Below, in pieces: positions 57,601 to 64,000 of a stretch of 64,000 nucleotides of DNA. Position 1 is the stretch's first letter, and each line of letters starts with the position of its first letter. This DNA is from Thunnus maccoyii (Eukaryota; Chordata; Actinopteri; Scombriformes; Scombridae): contig NC_056534.1 of the NCBI RefSeq assembly GCF_910596095.1, forward strand, positions 6,444,490 through 6,508,489, in the 5' to 3' direction. The position numbers were made by a program, and so were the translations under genes. The notes beneath the pieces were generated by a model. That model was not told where the DNA came from and ran no database searches. It worked only from the letters and a program-made list of their open reading frames with translations.

Positions 57601-60600
57601 TGTAGAAAAAACAGATGCAGGCGGCAGAAGGCTGAGACGGTTTATCTGTGTTGATATGATGAATTAATCAGAAAGGAGAAAATAAAAGAAATCAGTCTTA
57701 AAATGAACCATATTTCCTTTGTTCTGATACCTGACTGTAACTTTTTGCCAAACCGAAAAATACTCTCATATTAGAACATTGGTTCAGTTGATCTACTTAC
57801 CATTTGTTTTATTCATTAATTGTTCAGTGAATTTAATAGTTAATAAGTTTTATGCACTAAAAGTTGGAAATGAGGATGCTTTCAATAATGCAATGAATAG
57901 TTTTCATTAATTAATAAACTGATAGAAAGCTGAGTAAACAAAAGAAACCTAGATGAAATCAATATTTATTGTGAGCAGCTTTGCCTTTAAATCAGCAGCA
58001 GTTCTCTTTGGTAAACCTGCACACAGTTGTTCAGGTATTTGGTAGGTTGATTGTTCCTGCATCCTGGAGAAGTTGCCACACTTCTTCTGGTTGTCTCAAC
58101 TGCTTCTGACTCTTCATGTTAATCCCAGACTGACTCCATGATTGAGACAGAGATCAGGGCTCTGTGGGGGCCAAACCAGCCACTGCAGGACTACTTGCTC
58201 TTCTTGTTGCTGAAGATAGTTCTCTGACTCTGGCTGGATGTTTGGGGTCGTTGTCATGCTGTAGAGTAACTTTGGAACTGATCAGATGTCTTTCTGGTAG
58301 TATTGCATAATGGATCTAAACATCTAAAGTGCCTAAAACTTTTGCACAGCACTGTACGTTAAGGGACCTCCTCAAAATAATTGATTTATATGAAAAAATT
58401 TTAACATTTGAGAAGCTTGAACCAGAAAATATGTCTGTCTTTACTTAAAAAGCTTTATTGTCTTTGAGAAGTTCAGTAATATAAATATGCTCCGACAACT
58501 CTTAGAAATCTACAGATCAAAGTTTGGAAATAAGACTTAGATCTTATTTGGAAACTCGCCTGACCTATACCACACTTTAACTTAACATGCAATTAGGTGA
58601 GTAACCACAATTAGGATTCAACTTAAATTGGCAGGCACAACAAATCAGGTGTGTTGCTGTTGGGCAAGGAGGGTAAACCCCCCCCCCCCATGATAAGTCT
58701 GGTCTGGGCAACTTATCTCTGACCAGCTTTCATTACTAATATTTTTACCCCGTTTTAGCTCTAAACTCCTTCCTGTTTTTAGGGAAGAAACAGACACTGT
58801 TGCAGTCACTGGACATTAGATAAAGTCATATCTGAGTGTTACTGGCATAGCAATGGAGGAAGATATGTTGAGAATATGATGGGGCCTAAGATAGAGCCCT
58901 GGGTAACACCAAAGATTACGCATTCAGAGGAGGACGCACTAGTCGAGACAGAGTTCTGTTGGAGTGGCGACGGCATCTTGAACACCACTCAAATGTTTAG
59001 AGAAGCTGAGAGAAGTGTTATCAGTTGTGTAAAATGCTGCACTGGGCTCTGAAAAATTGAAATGCAGCCACCTGTTAAGCAGACAAGATTGCAAAAATCC
59101 ATAAAAGGAGAGTGTGGAAATTGATTTAGTCATATAAAAATAGGGAAATTCAAGTTGTTTCCCCTCAAATAAAAGTTGAATTACTACAAAATTAAAGTTA
59201 ATGGAACAAATAAAGATGTCAGAAAGCTTTAGGCGACAGTGACAGCATTAAAACATCTTTGAGTTTCGTAATAAATTATAAAGGAGGGAGGTGGAAGTCC
59301 CCATATCTTCTTTACAAGTGAAACTCTGTCTTTTTTATGGATGCAACTGACAAACTGTGCCATGAAACATTTGCAATCAATCATTGGATAAATGCTTGTT
59401 AATATGTATTAACGTCTCCAGTTCACAACATGAAACAGACTCAAACTACCCGTTCAGACCTCCATGGATCAGTTTATTGCGAGCCAACCAAGGCAGACTG
59501 AACTCAACCTGGAAAAAAAAACAACTGTCAAACATATACAACATATTTTATATTACATACATACTTTACAGTCACATTCAAGAACAATAACAGAAGCACA
59601 GAGAGGAAACAGGTGAAGAAAATGCTACAAGATTAAATTATACACACCAACATGGACAGTTCAGTTAATGTTACAGTGAAACAATGCACTTAATGGCAAA
59701 ATAAATGTTCCTTCACCTCCCAGATCAGATGAGATTGGCAAATTCAGAAATGTAATTTAGTTGAGTTGCATTGTTGTAATACATATGAATGTTCTGTTAG
59801 TAGTACAGTATGTGTAATACAGTGTTCTGTTTTCTGTTAGTATTGTTTTGATGAAGCTGTGACAATTATGAACATGCCTTTGAAAAATACACACATGTAT
59901 AAAGTCGATAGCTACATTATATATATATATTTATGTAATCTTGTTGTTTCTTTGGATTTACAATTGCTGATCCTCATGAAAGACATTTTCCATTTCACAA
60001 ACAGTTTGGTTTAAAGGCGTCACACAGTGCTCTGGTCCTCTGCAATAGCACCATTTAAAAAGGAAAAGCTGCGGCTGCGTTCATGGCGTCCGTTCAGACG
60101 GAAGGCAAGGTCACACTTTGAAATCTTGTTACGATAAGTGGATTCTTGTCCTCTGTAGCGCTACAATCAAACAAGTCTCCAAAACGGAAACAGGGTTCAG
60201 AGGACGCAGCGGCAAATCTCATCAGTTAAAAACTTGATATTTTTTCCTCACATTTCACACCCATCTGATGTTCTCTTATCTATGTGAACAGTAAAAGCTG
60301 CTGAATATGAGGTAATAAGTTAGATTTGGAAGCATGCAAAGTGTTGGAATTTTTTTTACGTCACCAAACGATGGTGCTTATATGTGCCTCGAACATTCAA
60401 ACATCACTTTAAAATATGTAATCATACATCGTTACTGAATATGGGTTATATACTGACGTAGATATCACAGTCCTCAAAAAAAAAAACATCACATATCAAC
60501 AGAAAACTGAAATATGAGAATGACCTGCAATGTGAATGCACCCTTTAATTTATTTTTAAAAGGCAGATTTGCAAGGCGGCGTCCTCAAAAACTAAATGAA

Positions 60601-61617
60601 AATGACCTCAAACCGCCTCTAAAGAACATGACAGACATGACCTAACAGAAAGGTTTGCTTCAATATGGCATTTCATTTGTCTAAATGTGAGGCTGAGGTC
60701 ACATTTGCAGGTATTATTATTATTAATATACTCTAAAAGAGCAGTTTTCCATGTCATGTGGCAGTGAGGTTGATAGAAGGTACTAAATATTCAGCCTGTC
60801 ATTGTAGGGAAATAAATAAATAATTCACCTATCACTTTCTAATAAGGCACTTTTTACAAACAGTTTGTGAGTTGTAACTACTAGCTTTATTATCTGGCAA
60901 AAGATCCCTTTAGTTGGTGCTTATTTGGTTATAATGTTGTTATAAATATTGGTAAGTATTAAGTTATTCATAAATGGATTTTGGTCCAAATACTCTCCAG
61001 CCCTTTCCCAGAAGGTAAGTGGTCATACAGTCCAATCAGTCAAAGGGACTTTAAGTATTAGTATTAGTTATATCTTATAAAGTCTTTATAAAGGTGCCTT
61101 ATTAGAAAGTGGTTCCAAAATCTGTGTTGAACAGGCCTTCTGACATGTCACAGTTTGTCACAGTCAGAAAAACACAAGTGTAGATAGTAAAATGAATGAT
61201 GCACAAACTTGAACATAACATCTTTGATGTTTATAGTAACACCTGTGCTTTTCCTGTTATGACAAAATGTCAAACATCAATATAACTCTCTCTGAAAAAG
61301 GCCTATTGTGATAAAATACAGCTACAGTGTTCACTGTATAGAGCTCCAGCTGACAGTCATCCAAACGAGTATTTTACAATCAAAGGGAGTTTTCTTAAAA
61401 GGATAAAGGGGCACTTTTATGTGAAGAGAAACATTCACTATGCAAAAAGACATGTATGGGAAAAAAAACAAGTGTTTGATTCCTGACTGTGATGCTTCTT
61501 CCTGGTGTTTTTGTCTTGGCAACCTCTTCCATTTCAGTGTTTTTAAGAGTGAACAGCCCTTTCTTGCAGGTTAGATAAAGGGTCCTGGATGAGGAGGGGA
61601 GGGGGGGGGGGGCAGGG
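57601..61617. other. Intergenic DNA and probable 3' UTR of the PRY-SPRY gene
   Basis: No coding exon is recognised. Contents: man2b1 upstream region, a Tc1/mariner remnant (57.96-58.36 kb), a C-run at 58680, and a block at about 58.79-59.11 kb whose ATAGAGCCCTGGGTAACACC phrase resembles a dispersed fish repeat. The right part is likely 3' UTR of the minus-strand gene ending at 61618; several minus-strand AATAAA hexamers are candidates (60891-60886, 60554-60549, 59478-59473). Confidence 0.5.
57958..58356 (-). mobile_element. Tc1/mariner transposase remnant
   Basis: The right end reads CTAAAACTTTTGCACAGCAC TGTA, a familiar fish Tc1-like terminal repeat. The minus strand encodes HDNDPKHPARVRE and, after frame changes, WPPQSPDL, both hallmark DDE-transposase phrases (HDNDPKHT and W-P-x-QSPDLNPIE). 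Stops and frameshifts make it dead, and only about 400 bp of the element remain. Confidence 0.85.
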
Positions 61618-63495
61618 TTAAGTTGGGTTTCCATTGCCTCCTTCATGGGGGCAGATGAGCAAGGTGGAGTCCAGGTCCAGGCGGAAGGCTGGATACAGCG
61701 GCTGAGAGAAGGGACAGCGGAAGGTGTGCAGCAGTACTACTGTGTCCGACACACTGTAGAAGGACAACGCTCCTTTCTGGCGCTCCAGGAACACACCGAT
61801 CCTGGGGCAGGGCGGCGCGGCCACCGTGGTCTTACGGTTGTCGTGCCAGGCGGCGTACCCAGCGTGCGTACACCTCAGCCGCCATGAGTTCTCGTTGCGC
61901 CCCAGCAGGCAGGGTTTTCCACCACCCTTGCGTCCGATACCACGGTAGGTGACGCCGATGTCGACCCATCCCCCGCCCCTCCACTCTACCTCCCAGTAGC
62001 TGGCGCCCCCGAACTGGCCCTCCCTGCACAGGACCTGGGCCACCGAGTCGAAGCGCTGATGGTGAGGGGGGTAGGACTGGGGCTCCTCACCGCAGTGGGC
62101 GCCCTGGGGTCCCTCGAGAAGAACCAGGGTCGGGTGAGCTGTATCAGGGTCCAAGGACAGATGACATGAAACTGGAAGGAGAGAGTAAAGTGGGGGAGAG
62201 AAGAATAGAAAGTTCTGAGTAGAACGGACAGATTGGAAAGAAACTCCTTGCTTCATATGTAGAAATCTATACATGAAGCAGCTTCCTCTGTAGCTGGAGA
62301 TGAGAGCGGTGAGAGTCAACCAAAACAGTAAAGTTGTGTCCAAAACGATGAGCTGAAAGACACTAAAACGCTAGAGCTGACAGGAACTGGGCGATAATTC
62401 TCTGTGGGTTCAATATTACAAGCGCCCCCTTTCACATACAAATAGCCATGTGATCCATTGTTAATATAAAACTATTGACTACAGCCGATTTAAAGATAAA
62501 CCCGTGGACAGGAAACATTCAAGCTACTAAAATTTATGACGTTAGCGAAAATAAACGACTCAGTATTAAGTATGATGCAGTGAGTACCACTCTACACCAT
62601 GACTTACAATAAGGGCAATGTCAATGCTGATACTTTGCCAATATGCTGAGTTTGGGTACTGAAATCAGTATCGGGAGAAAGTTGAAGGGATCCAATCATC
62701 CCTCTTCATGCTTTTAAAGACTCAGGATTGGCTGGAATAATTTTAAATTCCCAGAGATGCTGCATAATTAGAAACTCTCCCCTCTATTCTTCTGATCTTT
62801 TCACTCTGAGTTTTTCTTGAGTTTCAGAGTTGGCTAGGAGAAATAGACCGACTAGCAGATATCTCACCATCTGGGGATACCGTTGACATTTTGGCACAGA
62901 GGGGATAAATGACACATGTGGCCTTAATCCTCTGACCGAATGAATTATTGATGCCTAACAAGGTGCCGATATGCTGTCAGCTGCCTTGTTTCTGTCGGGG
63001 ACAAGGCCCCCGGTTTTAATGATGGACTTGGATGTCATAAATACAGTATGATTGCCATTCATCATTGATGAGGATCCAGACTGGGCTCTCACGTTTCCCA
63101 GTAGGGACTCTCATTATGTGGTGAACTAGAAGCATGGAGAGAAGAATGAAAAGGAAAGGATTGGAAAAAAAAAAAGAGGAGAAAAGAGGGTCAAAGAAAG
63201 AGGCGATAAAGATGGGGAACGACATGCAGGATGGTCACATTGAATGGGTGCACCAGGGATAGAGAGAGAGAGAGGAGGGGAAGGAGAGAAGAAAAATTAA
63301 GTGAAGGGGTAGAGAGTAGCAGAAGAAGAGGTGATGTAGGATAAACCACAAAAGAATACAGGAACAGATACAGATACTAATGTGGCAGACGTGTGAGAAG
63401 GAAGATGAAGTACTTACACCTGAGGAAAGCCGCCCTCATCCTCTGATCAGCCGGTTGCAGAGACAAAGAGGACAGAGGGAACGACATCGGCACTG
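61618..63495 (-). CDS. PRY-SPRY (B30.2) domain protein, last two exons, gene truncated by window edge
   Basis: The final exon (62171-61618) encodes a complete PRY-SPRY domain: FSCHLSLDPDTAHPTLVLLE (PRY LDPDTAHP), GASYWEVEW (WEVE motif), WVDIGVTYRG, NSWRLRC, ERQKGALSFYSVS (the LDYE-type motif is ERQKG here), LYPAFRLDLD. The preceding exon (63495-63418) encodes PMSFPLSSLSLQPADQRM, RAAFLR. Frame is kept only if the donor is AGGT|GTAAGTA, giving AAFLR-FSCHL, as in many fish TRIM-type genes. B30.2 domains usually recognise protein or ligand partners, often in TRIM E3 ligases or immune receptors. RING, B-box and coiled-coil exons, if any, lie beyond 64000, so the subfamily is open. Confidence 0.85.
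62172..63417 (-). other. Intron of the PRY-SPRY gene
   Basis: 1.25 kb between the two exons with a pyrimidine-rich acceptor (CTCTCTCCTTCCAG). It has purine-rich simple sequence at 63.13-63.33 kb. No additional exon is recognised. Confidence 0.6.
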
Positions 63496-64000
63496 CTGTA
63501 AAGGGACAAATGACAAAAAAACAAGAAGATGAGGTGGTATTTAAAACTTTTTTTCCTGTATTATGAAAAAAATAGATTTATTTCCATGAACAGGAGTGAA
63601 GCGAGTGGCAGAGAAGGAAAGATAGAAAATGAGATATATGGAGAAAACAGCACAAGTAAGAGAAATATGGTAAAGTGGGACAACGTGTTTACTGTCTGTG
63701 GTTTACTGTAAAATCTGCATTGATATTTTGTTGGCTCTCATTGGCCAAGGTTAGCCATCCCTGTCCCAAGTTTATAGATAACGGAGGCGGTGAAAAGAAG
63801 AAGCAGACATTGAAGTATGACTTTGTTAAGAGTTGATTAACACCTTGTTAAGCAGCAAATCTTGTGTAGCATTGATATTAAAAGAATATTCACTCCTTTA
63901 ATACTGTCAGACTCATGAAGGGCATTAAGAAAAAAATTGATGAGACTGATTAATGGAGCACAATCAGTTATTGTCTTTTATTCCACGTATTCTTCTTCCT

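Noticed and set aside
61645-61887. Plus-strand frames over the PRY-SPRY exon.
   Set aside because: They are antisense shadows of a well-supported minus-strand domain.
61618-62171. Calling the PRY-SPRY protein a fish venom subunit because those toxins also end in this domain.
   Set aside because: PRY-SPRY domains are far more common in TRIM and related proteins, no pore-forming region is visible, and the 5' exons are missing.

Overview
The window is vertebrate nuclear DNA, almost certainly from a spiny-rayed (percomorph-type) teleost fish. The evidence is short exons split by GT-AG introns, (CA)n microsatellites every few kilobases, AT-rich non-coding DNA with many small fish-type DNA transposon remnants, and proteins close to but distinct from human NACC1, TRMT1 and MAN2B1. 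No prokaryotic, viral or CRISPR-like organisation is visible.

Layout. (1) 1-22.7 kb, minus strand: nacc1, a BTB-BEN transcriptional regulator with seven coding exons (4456-15201), a long 3' UTR to the left, and probable non-coding first exon(s) in the GC-rich stretch at 21.3-22.7 kb (a second candidate lies at about 24.2 kb). (2) 22.8-27.2 kb: the interval between two divergent promoters, holding simple repeats and a hAT-like remnant. (3) 26.8-42.9 kb, plus strand: trmt1, the tRNA guanine-26 N2,N2-dimethyltransferase, with 15 coding exons (28789-42637). (4) 43.0-57.5 kb, minus strand: man2b1, lysosomal alpha-mannosidase, with 23 coding exons (43752-57480), tail-to-tail with trmt1. (5) 57.6-61.6 kb: intergenic DNA or 3' UTR with a Tc1/mariner remnant. 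(6) 61.6-63.5 kb, minus strand: the last two visible exons of a gene ending in a PRY-SPRY (B30.2) domain, cut by the right edge of the window.

I rebuilt the three complete genes exon by exon. The exon lengths sum to multiples of three: nacc1 1800 nt for 599 aa, trmt1 2028 nt for 675 aa, man2b1 2970 nt for 989 aa. Every junction keeps frame and uses GT-AG, so all three look intact. They are unrelated in pathway (transcription and chromatin; tRNA modification in nucleus, cytosol and mitochondria; lysosomal glycoprotein breakdown). The divergent nacc1/trmt1 pair matches the human arrangement on chromosome 19p13; man2b1 beside trmt1 does not, and probably reflects fish-specific rearrangement.

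I found no previously undescribed biological system. The less routine points are a 357-bp degenerate telomere-like array inside nacc1, a long inverted repeat in trmt1 intron 14, a three-copy tandem repeat of about 400 bp in man2b1 intron 22, three copies of one inverted-repeat element within 15 kb, a (GT)n tract acting as the apparent 3' splice tract of man2b1 exon 2, two NAGNAG acceptors, and two candidate start codons in trmt1 that fit dual mitochondrial and nuclear targeting.
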